From positions 248,001 to 312,000 of the forward strand of contig NZ_JAERRH010000004.1 of the NCBI RefSeq assembly GCF_016741855.1: DNA of 64,000 nt, read 5' to 3'. Positions 17,762 through 27,590 of this stretch are shown piece by piece. Each line of letters starts with the position of its first letter. Position 1 is the stretch's first letter. This DNA comes from Streptomyces musisoli. GTDB lineage: Bacteria > Actinomycetota > Actinomycetes > Streptomycetales > Streptomycetaceae. Made by a program: the position numbers and the translations under genes. The notes under the pieces were generated by a model. That model made no database searches. It was not told where the DNA came from and saw only the letters and a list, made by a program, of their open reading frames with translations.

Positions 17762-18469
17762 CTACTGCTCCAACTCGTCGAGGGCACCCAGCTGCTGCAT
17801 CAGGCCCAGTTGGTCGTGCTGCCACCACAGCTCGGCGATCTTGCCGTCGGCGCCGAACCGGAACACCGTCATCCCGGTCATGGTCACCTGCCTGCCGGTG
17901 GACGGGATCCCCAGGAAGTCGCCCCGGTGCGTGGCCCGCCAGGTCCACCGCGCGCAGGCCCGGTCGCCCTGGGTGAACGCGTCCTCGACCGTGAACGCGA
18001 AGTCGAAGGCGCCGCGCCACATCCGGAACTCGGCGCGGACGTTGTCCAGTCCGATGGTGTCCTGCGGGTTCATCGGGTCACGGCTGTGGATGTCCTCGTC
18101 GAGCAGGTCGTTCAGCGGAGGCAGCTCGCCCGGGGCGCAGAGCGCCTCGAAGAACCTGCGCACGACGTGCTCGGACAGGCGCTCGTCCCGTACGACGTCC
18201 AGATCGGTGAACGTCGGCATCTCGTCGCACAGCGCGACCAGCCCCCGGAAGATCCGGTCGGTCTCCGGGAGGTTCGAGTTCCGCATCGCGTCCTCGTACG
18301 AGGGGAACTCCACCACTTCGACGACGTGTGACGCGTCCGAACGGTCCGTGCCGACCACCGCGTGCGTCGCCGTCCGCGTCCCCTTGGTCTGCTGGACCCA
18401 GTCGTCCATGAGCCGGTTCATCTCGTCCAGCCGGCTCGTCCTGCACTCGATGAGTTGTACGAAGGTCAT
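17762..18469 (-). CDS. SnoaL-like (ester cyclase) domain fused to an ABM-like domain
   Basis: A 235-residue two-domain protein. The first half (MTFVQLIECRTSRLDEMNRL, then VVEFPSYEDAMRNSNLPETD) looks like a ferredoxin-like antibiotic-biosynthesis-monooxygenase domain; the second half (about 105-235, RFFEALCAPG, WRGAFDFAFTVEDAF, GDFLGIPSTGRQVTMTGMTVFRFG, ELWWQHDQLGLMQQLG) is a SnoaL-like polyketide-cyclase or ester-cyclase fold. Such proteins are often small-molecule enzymes, but the substrate is unknown. The start at 18469 has GGAGGCGG upstream. It stands alone, downstream of and converging on groEL. Confidence 0.85.
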   Translation of the reverse strand: MTFVQLIECRTSRLDEMNRLMDDWVQQTKGTRTATHAVVGTDRSDASHVVEVVEFPSYEDAMRNSNLPETDRIFRGLVALCDEMPTFTDLDVVRDERLSEHVVRRFFEALCAPGELPPLNDLLDEDIHSRDPMNPQDTIGLDNVRAEFRMWRGAFDFAFTVEDAFTQGDRACARWTWRATHRGDFLGIPSTGRQVTMTGMTVFRFGADGKIAELWWQHDQLGLMQQLGALDELEQ

Positions 18470-18545
18470 GACGCCGCCTCCGGCCCCCCTGGTCCGGTAA
18501 CCGTCCCGCCCATTTTCCCACCGGGACGGCAGCGTCACCCGCCCG

Positions 18546-19319
18546 CTACTGCGGCCCGTACTTGCGCCCCGTGCGGGAGCTGATCCCGCCCAGCAGCCCG
18601 CGCGGCGTCACCTTCACCAGACCCATCAGCGCCTTGTACCGCGGATCCGGGATGGACAGCGACTTGCCGCGGGCGAGGTCGGCCAGGGCCGCCGCGACCA
18701 GCTTGTCGGCGTCCAGCCACATCCAGCCGGGGATGTTGTCCGTGCCCATGCCGGCCCGCTCGTGGAACTCGGTGCGCACGAACCCCGGGCACAGTGCCAT
18801 CAGCCGGACCCCGCTGCCGGCCAGGTCCCTCGCCGCGCCCTGGGTGAACTGCACGACCCAGGCCTTGGACGCGCCGTACGTGCCGCGCGGGAGGAAGGCG
18901 GCCACCGAGGCGACGTTCACCACCCCGCCCCGGCCCCGCTCGCGCATCGCCTCGGTGGCCGCCGACGTCAGCCGGAGCACCGCCTCGCAGTGCACCTTCA
19001 GCATCCTCAGCTCGTCCGCCGTCGACACGTCCAGATAGCGGCCCTTGTTGCCGAAGCCGGCGTTGTTGACCAGCAGGTCGACCGGCTTCCTCCGGTCGCC
19101 GAGCCGGTCGGCGACCGCCTCGATCCCCTTGTCCTGCGCCAGGTCGGCGGTGAGCACCTCCACCTCGATGCCGTGCCGGTCGTGCAGTTCCGTCGCCTGT
19201 TCCCGCAGCCGTTTGGTGTCCCGCGCCACCAGGACGAGGTCATGGCCGTCAGCCGCCAGGCGCCGCGCGAACGCGGCACCGATCCCCGCGGTCGATCCCG
19301 TAATCAGAGCCGTTGTCAT
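18546..19319 (-). CDS. short-chain dehydrogenase/reductase
   Basis: A 257-residue classical SDR using NAD(P). The cofactor motif is TGSTAGIG at the N-terminus, followed by NNAGFG, the catalytic Ser in NVASVAAF and YGASK with the active-site Tyr and Lys, then CPGFVRTEF. The sequence (ARDTKRLREQA, FLPRGTYGASKAWV) resembles the DltE-like group of SDRs; the substrate is unknown. A -10-like TACCCT ends six bases before the ATG, without Shine-Dalgarno, so a leaderless mRNA is likely. A 76-base gap separates it from the cyclase-like gene downstream. Confidence 0.92.
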   Translation of the reverse strand: MTTALITGSTAGIGAAFARRLAADGHDLVLVARDTKRLREQATELHDRHGIEVEVLTADLAQDKGIEAVADRLGDRRKPVDLLVNNAGFGNKGRYLDVSTADELRMLKVHCEAVLRLTSAATEAMRERGRGGVVNVASVAAFLPRGTYGASKAWVVQFTQGAARDLAGSGVRLMALCPGFVRTEFHERAGMGTDNIPGWMWLDADKLVAAALADLARGKSLSIPDPRYKALMGLVKVTPRGLLGGISSRTGRKYGPQ

Positions 19320-19395
19320 GGCCCAAGGGTAGTGACCGGGACCGACAGCCTCCGCTGCCCGTGCGCGCCGTGCCCCGCCCCGTTCCGACGGCGGC

Positions 19396-20064
19396 TCAGC
19401 CCCCGTGCTCCGCCACGTGGTTCCGGGCCTTCGCCAGCGCCTCCGGGTGCAGCGCGTCGCCCGCGGCGAGCAGCCGGGGCAGGAGTTCCCGCTCGGTGGT
19501 CACCGCGCGGAACTGGAGTGCCGCCGTCACCCCGTGGTCCGGCCGGTGCACGATCTCGACCGGGTCCCCGGCCTGGATCTCGCCCGGCTCGATCACCCGG
19601 AGGTAGGCACCCGTTGCGCCCTTCTGTGTGAACCTGCGGACCCAGCCGCGTTCGCCCAGATGGCCCTGGAACGTGTTGCACGGGATACGGCCCGAGGTCA
19701 CCTCCAGCACCACCCCGGAACCGATCCGCCAGCGCTCGCCGATCAGCGCCCCGGACACGTCCAGGCCGTCCGTCGTCAGATTCTCCCCGAAGCAACCGTT
19801 GGCCAACGGTCGGCCGAGTTCGCGCTCCCACTCGTCGAGGTCCTCGCGGGCGAACGCGTACACCGCCTGATGGTCCCCGCCGTGGTGGCGGGTGTCGCAC
19901 ACCGCGTCCCCGGACAGCCCGCTCGCGCCGATCCCCTTGGGGCCGGGCGCCGCCACCCGGACGGGGCCCTCGGCCGGGCGCTTGTCGATGCCGGTCAGGC
20001 CGTCCGGCTGGTTCGTGTAGGGCACCGGCACGGGCCGGCCCAGGTTGACGGAGAGAAGCTTCAT
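19396..20064 (-). CDS. MOSC domain protein (YiiM-like)
   Basis: A 222-residue MOSC-domain protein related to the C-terminal part of molybdenum-cofactor sulfurases; YiiM-like members act in molybdoenzyme reductase systems. LSGDAVCDTRHHGGDHQAVYAF, GENLTTDG and the conserved Cys in SGRIPCNTFQ are all present. A -10-like TAACGT ends exactly six bases before the ATG, with no Shine-Dalgarno, so translation is probably leaderless. It diverges from the LysR gene at 20146, which may control it; that link is inferred from position only. Confidence 0.92.
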   Translation of the reverse strand: MKLLSVNLGRPVPVPYTNQPDGLTGIDKRPAEGPVRVAAPGPKGIGASGLSGDAVCDTRHHGGDHQAVYAFAREDLDEWERELGRPLANGCFGENLTTDGLDVSGALIGERWRIGSGVVLEVTSGRIPCNTFQGHLGERGWVRRFTQKGATGAYLRVIEPGEIQAGDPVEIVHRPDHGVTAALQFRAVTTERELLPRLLAAGDALHPEALAKARNHVAEHGG

Positions 20065-20145
20065 TCCTGCACGTTATGCGATCAGTGCCCAAAGCGCCGA
20101 CCCGGTATCGGGCACCTCACCCCAAGGCTGCCTTATGCTCGACGG

Positions 20146-21045
20146 GTGATCGAGGCCCGTCATCTCCGCGTCCTGCGTGCCGTCGCCACCACCGGTTCCT
20201 TCTCGGCGGCGGGGCGCGAGCTGGGCTGCACCCAGCCCGCCGTCAGCCAGCAGATGAAGGCCCTGGAGGCCTCGGTCGGCACCCCGCTGCTGGTGCGCAA
20301 CGGGCGCGAGATGCGCCTCACCCAGGCCGGCGAGGCCCTCGTGCGGCACGCCTCCGGCATCCTCGCCGGGCTCACCGCGGCCGAGGAGGAGGTCGCCGCC
20401 ATCGCCGGCCTGCGCGCGGGCCGGGTCCGGCTGGTCTCCTTCCCCAGCGGCAGCTCCACCCTGGTCCCGACGGCCCTGGCCGCCCTGCGCGCCGCCCACC
20501 CCGGCACCCGCGTCTCCCTGGAGGAGGCCGAGCCCCCGAGGTCCGTCGGACTGCTGCGCGAAGGCGACTGCGACCTGGCCCTCGCCTTCCGCTACGAGGG
20601 GGCGGCGGTCGCCGAGGACTGGGACGACCTCGTCGTACGTCCCCTGCTGACGGACCGTCTGGTCGCCCTCGTGCCGGAGCGGCACCGGCTCGCGCGCGCG
20701 CAGACCGTCGCCATCGGCGAGCTGGCCCACGAGCCCTGGATCGCGGGCTGCCCGCGCTGCCGGGGCCAGCTGATCGAGGTGTGCGAGGCGGCCGGCTTCA
20801 CCCCGCGCATCGACTTCGCCACCGACGACTACCCGGCCGTGGTCGGCCTGGTCGGCGCGGGCCTGGGCGTGGCCGTACTGCCCCAGCTGGCCGTGGAGTC
20901 GGTCCGCCCGCGGGGCGCGCGCACGGTCCGGCTGGAGCCGGCGGTACGCCGCGAGATCGTCGCCCTCACCCTGCCCGACCTGGCACAGGTGCCGGCCGTG
21001 TCGGCGACGCTGGAGCAACTGGCCCGGGCGGCCGGGCGCGTATAG
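20146..21045 (+). CDS. LysR-family transcriptional regulator
   Basis: A 299-residue LysR-type regulator. The N-terminal winged helix-turn-helix (about residues 1-60: LRVLRAVATTGSFSAAGREL and TQPAVSQQMKALE) is followed by the substrate-binding domain (about 90-295). The segment AGCPRCRGQLIEVCEAAGF carries three Cys, two as CPRC, a possible ligand- or redox-sensing feature. TATGCT at 20134-20139 ends six bases before the GTG, so it is probably leaderless. Its divergence from the MOSC gene makes that gene a natural candidate target. Confidence 0.93.
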   Translation: MIEARHLRVLRAVATTGSFSAAGRELGCTQPAVSQQMKALEASVGTPLLVRNGREMRLTQAGEALVRHASGILAGLTAAEEEVAAIAGLRAGRVRLVSFPSGSSTLVPTALAALRAAHPGTRVSLEEAEPPRSVGLLREGDCDLALAFRYEGAAVAEDWDDLVVRPLLTDRLVALVPERHRLARAQTVAIGELAHEPWIAGCPRCRGQLIEVCEAAGFTPRIDFATDDYPAVVGLVGAGLGVAVLPQLAVESVRPRGARTVRLEPAVRREIVALTLPDLAQVPAVSATLEQLARAAGRV

Positions 21046-21088
21046 GGGGTACGACGGCAGGGCCGTGCGGGCACGGCGGCAGAGTCGT

Positions 21089-21109
21089 GGGCACGCGGGG
21101 CGCGTGCCC
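21089..21109. terminator. short hairpin between converging lysR and whiD
   Basis: GGGCACGC and GCGTGCCC close a five-base loop between the stops of the LysR gene and whiD. It may end transcription from either side. Confidence 0.5.
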
Positions 21110-21160
21110 AGGAGGATGGATTGAGCGCACCCGGTGGGCTGTGGGTGCAGAAACGTTCCT

Positions 21161-21490
21161 TCAGTGATTGGAGGCGCTGTCCCCGCCGGTGGTCGAGGCC
21201 GCCACCAGGCGGTTGCGCGCGCGTCCCATCAACTCCTCACGCTCGTCCTCGGTCAGGCCGCCCCAGACGCCGTACGGCTCGCGGACCGCCAGCGCGTGCG
21301 CCGCGCACTCCGCACGGACCGGGCACCTCATGCAGACCTCCTTGGCCGAGTTCTCGCGAGCGCTCCGAGCCGCCCCGCGCTCGCCCTCCGGGTGGAAGAA
21401 GAGCGAGCTGTCCACCCCGCGGCAGGCAGCCAGCAGCTGCCAGTCCCACAGGTCCGCGTTCGGTCCGGGAAGGCGGGAGAAATCTGCCAT
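21161..21490 (-). CDS. whiD: WhiB-family iron-sulfur regulator WhiD
   Basis: A 109-residue Wbl protein that I identify as WhiD, needed for late sporulation in Streptomyces. The [4Fe-4S] ligands are Cys23, Cys53, Cys56 and Cys62, followed by the family turn GVWGGL and the basic C-terminus GRARNRL. The first residues MADFSRLPGPNADLWDW match WhiD as I remember it. ATG at 21490 has AAGGGG upstream; longer in-frame starts lack support. Its position directly divergent from bldM is the conserved arrangement. Wbl proteins usually act by binding the principal sigma factor. Confidence 0.95.
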   Translation of the reverse strand: MADFSRLPGPNADLWDWQLLAACRGVDSSLFFHPEGERGAARSARENSAKEVCMRCPVRAECAAHALAVREPYGVWGGLTEDEREELMGRARNRLVAASTTGGDSASNH

Positions 21491-21871
21491 TACGTGACCC
21501 CTTGTCGCCGTTCTGGGCGGATACGGTGCCAACGACCGTACATCTCCGGTCTAAGGAGATGAAAATATGACTCATTGCGAATCTAGCCCCGGACACTGCG
21601 AAACGGGAAGAAAAGGGGCCGAATGGGGCATAGGTTGTGATGAAAAGTTGAGAGTCCGTTGGGCATGTCTGCACCGTGTCGACGCCCTCACGTAGAGTGC
21701 CGAAGACGGCACGCGGCCCCGTAACTCTTTCGAGTGACCGTCGTTGAGAGTGCGGAGGCGGTTGAAAACACAAGTGCTCGGGCAGGCGTCCGAGACGGTC
21801 GACCGCACAGGTGACGATTCCGTACCAGCCTGGAGGCTCAAGGTGACGCGCATCAGCTGCGGAGGGCGGTC
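21491..21871. promoter_or_regulatory. whiD-bldM divergent regulatory region
   Basis: About 380 bases with no gene. The recognisable element is the sigma-BldN promoter at 21720-21747. The AT-richer stretch around 21565-21660 is unusual for the window and probably holds whiD promoters and further bldM control sites, but I cannot assign individual motifs there. Confidence 0.6.
21720..21747 (+). promoter_or_regulatory. sigma-BldN promoter of bldM
   Basis: CGTAAC (21720-21725), a 16-base spacer and CGTTGA (21742-21747) exactly match the established sigma-BldN consensus of bldM promoter 1 in S. coelicolor. It lies about 125 bases before the bldM start codon. Confidence 0.92.
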
Positions 21872-22483
21872 ATGACATCCGTCCTCGTCTGCGACGACTC
21901 CCCGCTTGCCCGAGAAGCGCTCCGCCGCGCGGTCGCGACCGTGCCCGGTGTCGAGCGCGTGACGACGGCGGCCAACGGCGAGGAAGTCCTCCGCCGCTGG
22001 GGCGCCGACCGCTCCGACCTGATTCTGATGGATGTGCGCATGCCCGGCCTGGGCGGCGTCGAGACCGTGCGCCGGCTGCTGTCCGCGGACCCCGGCGCGC
22101 GCATCATCATGCTCACCGTCGCCGAGGACCTCGACGGCGTGGCCCTCGCGGTCGCCGCCGGTGCGCGCGGCTACCTGCACAAGGACGCCTCGCGCGCGGA
22201 GCTGCGCGCCACGGTGACGCAGGCGCTCGCCGACCCGACCTGGCGCCTGGCCCCGCGCCGGCTGCGCTCGGCGGAGATGGGTGCCGCGCCCACGCTCACC
22301 GCGCGTGAGATCCAGGTCCTGGAGGGCATGAGTCACGGCCGCTCGAACGCCGAGATCGGCCGTGAGCTGTTCCTCTCCGAGGACACCGTCAAGACGCACG
22401 CACGGCGCCTGTTCAAGAAGCTCGGCGCCTCGGACCGGGCCCACGCGGTGGCGCTCGGCTTCCGCTGGGGACTGGTCAGGTAA
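21872..22483 (+). CDS. bldM: developmental response regulator BldM
   Basis: A 203-residue NarL/FixJ-type response regulator needed for aerial hyphae and sporulation. The receiver domain (about 1-120) carries Asp8/Asp9, Asp54 in ILMDVRMPG and Lys in YLHKDAS; the C-terminal LuxR-type helix-turn-helix (about 140-200) contains LTAREIQVLEGMSHGRSNAEIGRE. BldM is known as an orphan, atypical regulator whose activity does not depend on phosphorylation, and it forms heterodimers with WhiI. ATG at 21872 has GGAGGGCGG upstream. Transcription from the sigma-BldN promoter ties it to the bldN cascade. Confidence 0.97.
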   Translation: MTSVLVCDDSPLAREALRRAVATVPGVERVTTAANGEEVLRRWGADRSDLILMDVRMPGLGGVETVRRLLSADPGARIIMLTVAEDLDGVALAVAAGARGYLHKDASRAELRATVTQALADPTWRLAPRRLRSAEMGAAPTLTAREIQVLEGMSHGRSNAEIGRELFLSEDTVKTHARRLFKKLGASDRAHAVALGFRWGLVR

Positions 22484-23173
22484 CCGGTGCCAGGCCCTGC
22501 GGGCCGCCCGGCACCGGGCACTGCCCGGCCGTGCACCCGGCCGCACGGGCGTCCGTCCCGCTGTCCACGGCCGTGGTCCGCGGTCCCCGCGCGGGGCGGC
22601 GGGCGGCCCACCGGCCGAGGCCACGGCCCTTGACAGGGGCGTGTGCGGCCCTGCCGATGCCGGTGTGCCGTACTCGTGCGGACGTGCCGACGCCGGCGCC
22701 GCCTCGTGCGGCAGTGTCGGTGCCTTTGTGGCCTCGTGCGGCAGTGCCGGTGCCTGTGTGGCCTCGTGCGGCCGTGCCGTTCCGGTGTGACGTACTCCTC
22801 GGAGGTGCCCGGTCCGTGCGTCGGGACGGGCGCGGGGTACCGCGTCGGCTCCGGCGCGGTACGGACGGCACGGCTGTCCGTGCGGCCCGGCGCCGGCAGG
22901 TGACCGCCCCCGGCGGACGGCCCGCGTCGTACGCGCCGACGGGCCCGTCCGCACGCCCGTGGAACGCGCCGGACGACCACGCCACCGGCGCACCGCACCC
23001 CCCGCCACGGCATACCAGAGCGCCGGTGCGCCACCGGCGCCGGACCCCCCGCAGGGGCACGTGCAAGGCGGCCCGCCGGACGCGCGCTGCTCGTTTCGGC
23101 GCGGATGCCGCATCCTTGAGATGTGGAGTCTCTCGGGGACGAGTCGGTCGAGCGGAAGGGGAGGGCGCAGGGG
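22484..23173. other. long non-coding interval between bldM and shbA
   Basis: 690 bases with no ORF that has both a start signal and a recognisable protein. It holds the 30-bp tandem repeats at 22701-22790 and generally low-complexity GC-rich sequence. Its length upstream of the sigma gene suggests regulatory content, but I see no motif I can name. Confidence 0.6.
22701..22790. repeat. 30-bp tandem repeat, three copies
   Basis: Units beginning GCCTCGTGCGGC start at 22701, 22731 and 22761, each containing a GTGCCGGTGCC-type core and diverging mostly in the third copy. They lie between bldM and shbA, outside any gene. Confidence 0.85.
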
Positions 23174-23851
23174 ATGAGTGCCGGCGCACCTGCTCATAAC
23201 GCTTCGGTGCACAACCACGAACACGATGCGACGGACCGGACGGCCGCAAGGCACCATGGACCGATGCGCGACGACGAGGCGGGCACGGCCCATGGGGCGA
23301 TCGGTGCGCTCGTGCATCGTGCCGTCGACGGGGACGCGCAGGCCACGCACGATCTGCTCGCGCACGTCCACCCGCTGGCGCTGCGCTACTGCCGCACCCG
23401 GCTGTCCCGGCTGCCCGGCGACGCGCGCCACTTCGTGGAGGACCTCGCGCAGGAGGTCTGCGTGGCGGTGCTGCTCGCCCTGCCCCGCTACCGCGACACC
23501 GGCCGCCCCTTCGAGGCGTTCGTCTTCGCCATCGCCTCCCACAAGGTCGCCGACCTCCAGCGCGCCGCGATGCGCCACCCGGGGTCGACCGCGGTGCCCT
23601 CCGACGAGATGCCCGAACGACCCGACGACTCCCTCGGCCCCGAGGAGCGCGCCCTGCTCAGCAGCGACGCCGAGTGGGCCAAGAAACTGCTGGCCAACCT
23701 TCCCGAGAACCAGCGCGAGCTGCTCCTGCTGCGCATCGCCGTGGGCTTGACCGCGGAGGAGACGGGACAGATGTTGGGAATGTCACCCGGGGCGGTCCGC
23801 GTGGCCCAGCACCGGGCCCTGAGCCGCCTCAGGGCGCTCGCCGAACAGTAA
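23174..23851 (+). CDS. shbA: ECF sigma factor, ShbA-like
   Basis: A 225-residue group 4 sigma factor. A His/Asp-rich N-terminal tail of about 30 residues precedes region 2 ([22 protein letters not shown] and [20 protein letters not shown]) and region 4 ([41 protein letters not shown]). From its position beside bldM and before guaB, and from memory of S. griseus work, this is ShbA, the sigma factor that transcribes the principal sigma gene hrdB; the name depends on synteny. ATG at 23174 has GGGG just upstream; an internal ATG before RDDEAG is an alternative. No anti-sigma gene is adjacent. Confidence 0.85.
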   Translation: MSAGAPAHNASVHNHEHDATDRTAARHHGPMRDDEAGTAHGAIGALVHRAVDGDAQATHDLLAHVHPLALRYCRTRLSRLPGDARHFVEDLAQEVCVAVLLALPRYRDTGRPFEAFVFAIASHKVADLQRAAMRHPGSTAVPSDEMPERPDDSLGPEERALLSSDAEWAKKLLANLPENQRELLLLRIAVGLTAEETGQMLGMSPGAVRVAQHRALSRLRALAEQ

Positions 23852-23891
23852 CCACCCGGCGCGGAGCCCCAACCACCCGGCGCGGAGCCCT
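23850..23891. repeat. 21-bp tandem duplication at the shbA stop codon
   Basis: Two copies of AACCACCCGGCGCGGAGCCC plus one base, the first starting inside the TAA stop of shbA. It is one of several stop-codon-proximal duplications in this window. Confidence 0.9.
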
Positions 23892-23993
23892 GGAAGCTCC
23901 TCCGCTGAACAGGTACGCCGAGGTTTCCGTACGAACATACGAAGCCTGAAGCAACCCCGTACCGTGGAATTTGCTAGCGATGCTTCCCGTTAG

Positions 23994-25544
<1,551 letters not shown>

Positions 25545-25569
25545 CGCACGCGCACGCGTGACGGGCGTG

Positions 25570-25604
25570 CGAGGGCGGCCCCGGGGCATCCGGGGCCGCC
25601 CTCG
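25570..25604 (+). terminator. terminator after guaB
   Basis: A perfect 15-bp stem (25570-25584 with 25590-25604) with a five-base loop, between guaB and guaB3, which suggests the two are transcribed separately. Confidence 0.85.
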
Positions 25605-25660
25605 CCGTGCCGGTCGGCGATACTGGAAGGCGCTGCAACGCATAGGGAAAGGCCACCAAC

Positions 25661-26785
25661 GTGACTGAGATCGAGATCGGGCGCGGCAAGCGCGGCCGCC
25701 GGGCGTACGCCTTCGACGACATCGCCGTCGTCCCCAGCCGCCGTACGCGGGACCCGAAGGAGGTCTCGATCGCCTGGCAGATCGACGCCTACCGCTTCGA
25801 GCTGCCGTTCCTGGCCGCCCCCATGGACTCCGTGGTCTCCCCGGCCACCGCGATCCGCATCGGCGAGCTGGGCGGCCTCGGCGTGCTCAACCTCGAGGGC
25901 CTGTGGACGCGGCACGAGGACCCGCAGCCGCTGCTCGACGAGATCGCCGGGCTGCCCGCCGAGCAGGCGACCCGCCGCCTCCAGGAGATCTACGCGGCTC
26001 CCATCAAGGAGGAGCTGATCGGCGCCCGCATCAAGGAGGTGCGCGACGCCGGCGTGGTCACCGCCGCCGCGCTCTCCCCGCAGCGCACCGCCCAGTTCTC
26101 CAAGGCGGTCGTGGACGCGGGCGTGGACATCTTCGTCATCCGCGGTACGACGGTCTCCGCTGAGCACGTCTCGTCCTCGCACGAGCCGCTGAACCTCAAG
26201 CAGTTCATCTACGAGCTGGACGTCCCGGTGATCGTCGGCGGCTGCGCCACGTACACCGCCGCCCTGCACCTCATGCGCACCGGCGCGGCCGGCGTCCTGG
26301 TGGGCTTCGGCGGCGGCGCGGCGCACACCACGCGCAACGTCCTCGGCATCCAGGTCCCGATGGCCACCGCCGTCGCCGACGTGGCCGCGGCCCGCCGCGA
26401 CTACATGGACGAGTCCGGCGGCCGGTACGTGCACGTGATCGCGGACGGCGGGGTCGGCTGGTCCGGCGACCTGCCCAAGGCGATCGCCTGCGGTGCCGAC
26501 TCGGTGATGATGGGCTCCCCGCTGGCCCGGGGCACGGACGCGCCCGGCAAGGGCCACCACTGGGGCATGGAGGCGGTCAACGAGGAGCTGCCCCGCGGTC
26601 AGAAGGTCGACCTCGGCACGGTCGGCACGATCGAGGAGATCCTGACGGGGCCGTCCCACACCCCGGACGGCTCGATGAACTTCTTCGGCGCCCTGCGCCG
26701 CGCCATGGCCACCACCGGCTACAGCGAGCTCAAGGAGTTCCAGCGGGTCGAGGTGACGGTGGCGGACAGCCAGCACCGCCGCTGA
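25661..26785 (+). CDS. guaB3: IMP dehydrogenase-related protein GuaB3
   Basis: A 374-residue paralogue of GuaB with no CBS domains. The barrel and phosphate-binding parts are clear (LPFLAAPMDSVVSPATA, GGLGVLNLEGLW, ADGGVGWSGDLPKAIACGAD), but the loop equivalent to GPGSICTTR reads GFGGGAAHTTR, so the catalytic Cys of IMP dehydrogenase is replaced by His. The family is kept next to guaB in actinobacteria; its reaction is different or uncertain. The GTG start has GGGAAAGG. A perfect palindromic terminator follows. Confidence 0.93.
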   Translation: MTEIEIGRGKRGRRAYAFDDIAVVPSRRTRDPKEVSIAWQIDAYRFELPFLAAPMDSVVSPATAIRIGELGGLGVLNLEGLWTRHEDPQPLLDEIAGLPAEQATRRLQEIYAAPIKEELIGARIKEVRDAGVVTAAALSPQRTAQFSKAVVDAGVDIFVIRGTTVSAEHVSSSHEPLNLKQFIYELDVPVIVGGCATYTAALHLMRTGAAGVLVGFGGGAAHTTRNVLGIQVPMATAVADVAAARRDYMDESGGRYVHVIADGGVGWSGDLPKAIACGADSVMMGSPLARGTDAPGKGHHWGMEAVNEELPRGQKVDLGTVGTIEEILTGPSHTPDGSMNFFGALRRAMATTGYSELKEFQRVEVTVADSQHRR

Positions 26786-26794
26786 GCTGTACGA

Positions 26795-26838
26795 CGCGAA
26801 GGGGCCCGGTCACCGCGCGGTGACCGGGCCCCTTCGCG
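26795..26838. terminator. bidirectional terminator, perfect 21-bp palindrome
   Basis: Arms at 26795-26815 and 26818-26838 pair along 21 bases without mismatch around a two-base centre, between the converging guaB3 and membrane-protein genes. Confidence 0.9.
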
Positions 26839-26850
26839 CGTGGGCGGGCC

Positions 26851-27405
26851 TTACGCGGCGGCCTTCTTGGCGCCGGAGAACGCGGCGAACGCGGCGATGG
26901 CGAAGAAGACGAAGGTGAGCGGGTCGGCGTCTTCCTTCCAGATCTTCTGGACCGAGTCGAGGTGCTCGAAGAAGACCTCGTTGAAGCCCACGTGGAAGTG
27001 ATCGGCGATCAGCATCGCCTCGCCGACCAGCTGCCCGAGGTAGACCGAGCCGAGGGCCAGGACGGCGCCGACGACCGGGAGGGCGGGGTTGCGGCCGCCG
27101 GCCTTGCCGGCCACGAGACCGACGACGAAGCCGACACCCACGGCCGCCCAGCCGATCTCGTGCTCGGTGGCGCCGATGATGACGCCGTAGAGGGCGCCGA
27201 CGACCACGGCGGCGGCGAGCGCGGCCAGCAGGCCGAGCACCAGGTTGTTCCGGACCGGCGCGGCCGGCGGTGCGGGCGGGGCGAAGGCGCCCGGCTGCGG
27301 CGGGTACGGCGTTCCCGGGGCGGGGGCCGGGGCCTGCTGGGCGTACGGGTTGCCGCCCGTCGGACCGTACTGCGGCTGCTGAGGCGGCGGCACTGACTGG
27401 CTCAT
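26851..27405 (-). CDS. multi-pass membrane protein with Pro-rich N-terminus
   Basis: A 184-residue protein: a Pro/Gln/Tyr-rich N-terminus (about residues 1-50, QPPQPGAFAPPAPPAAP type) followed by about four hydrophobic spans (LVLGLLAALAAAVVVGALYGVI, AVGVGFVVGLVAG, VVGAVLALGSVYLG, LTFVFFAIAAFAAFS). Similar proteins in Streptomyces are uncharacterised. ATG at 27405 has GGGGGGAT upstream. It is transcribed towards guaB3 and separated from it by a strong terminator. No catalytic motif is visible. Confidence 0.85.
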   Translation of the reverse strand: MSQSVPPPQQPQYGPTGGNPYAQQAPAPAPGTPYPPQPGAFAPPAPPAAPVRNNLVLGLLAALAAAVVVGALYGVIIGATEHEIGWAAVGVGFVVGLVAGKAGGRNPALPVVGAVLALGSVYLGQLVGEAMLIADHFHVGFNEVFFEHLDSVQKIWKEDADPLTFVFFAIAAFAAFSGAKKAAA

Positions 27406-27590
27406 GACAGAAATCCCCCCGATGTGGAGCACGACTGATGACGTGAACGGACGACCGGACGCACGTGTGTGCGGCGAGTCCGGGGGACAGTAACAGCCGG
27501 GAACGACAACGCTCCGGCTGTTTTCCGCCCGTGACCGCTTTTCCCGTGCGACCGTTTCCCGTTCGTGACCGTTCGCGCCCCGGGGCCCCC

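Noticed and set aside
22484..23173. Protein-coding genes between bldM and shbA
   Set aside because: Several frames are open on both strands but consist of repeat-derived or Arg/Pro-rich sequence without start signals or recognisable domains.
23928..23945. LexA (SOS) box upstream of guaB
   Set aside because: CGAAC is followed by ATACGAAG, lacking the second GTTCG half, and guaB is not an expected SOS gene.
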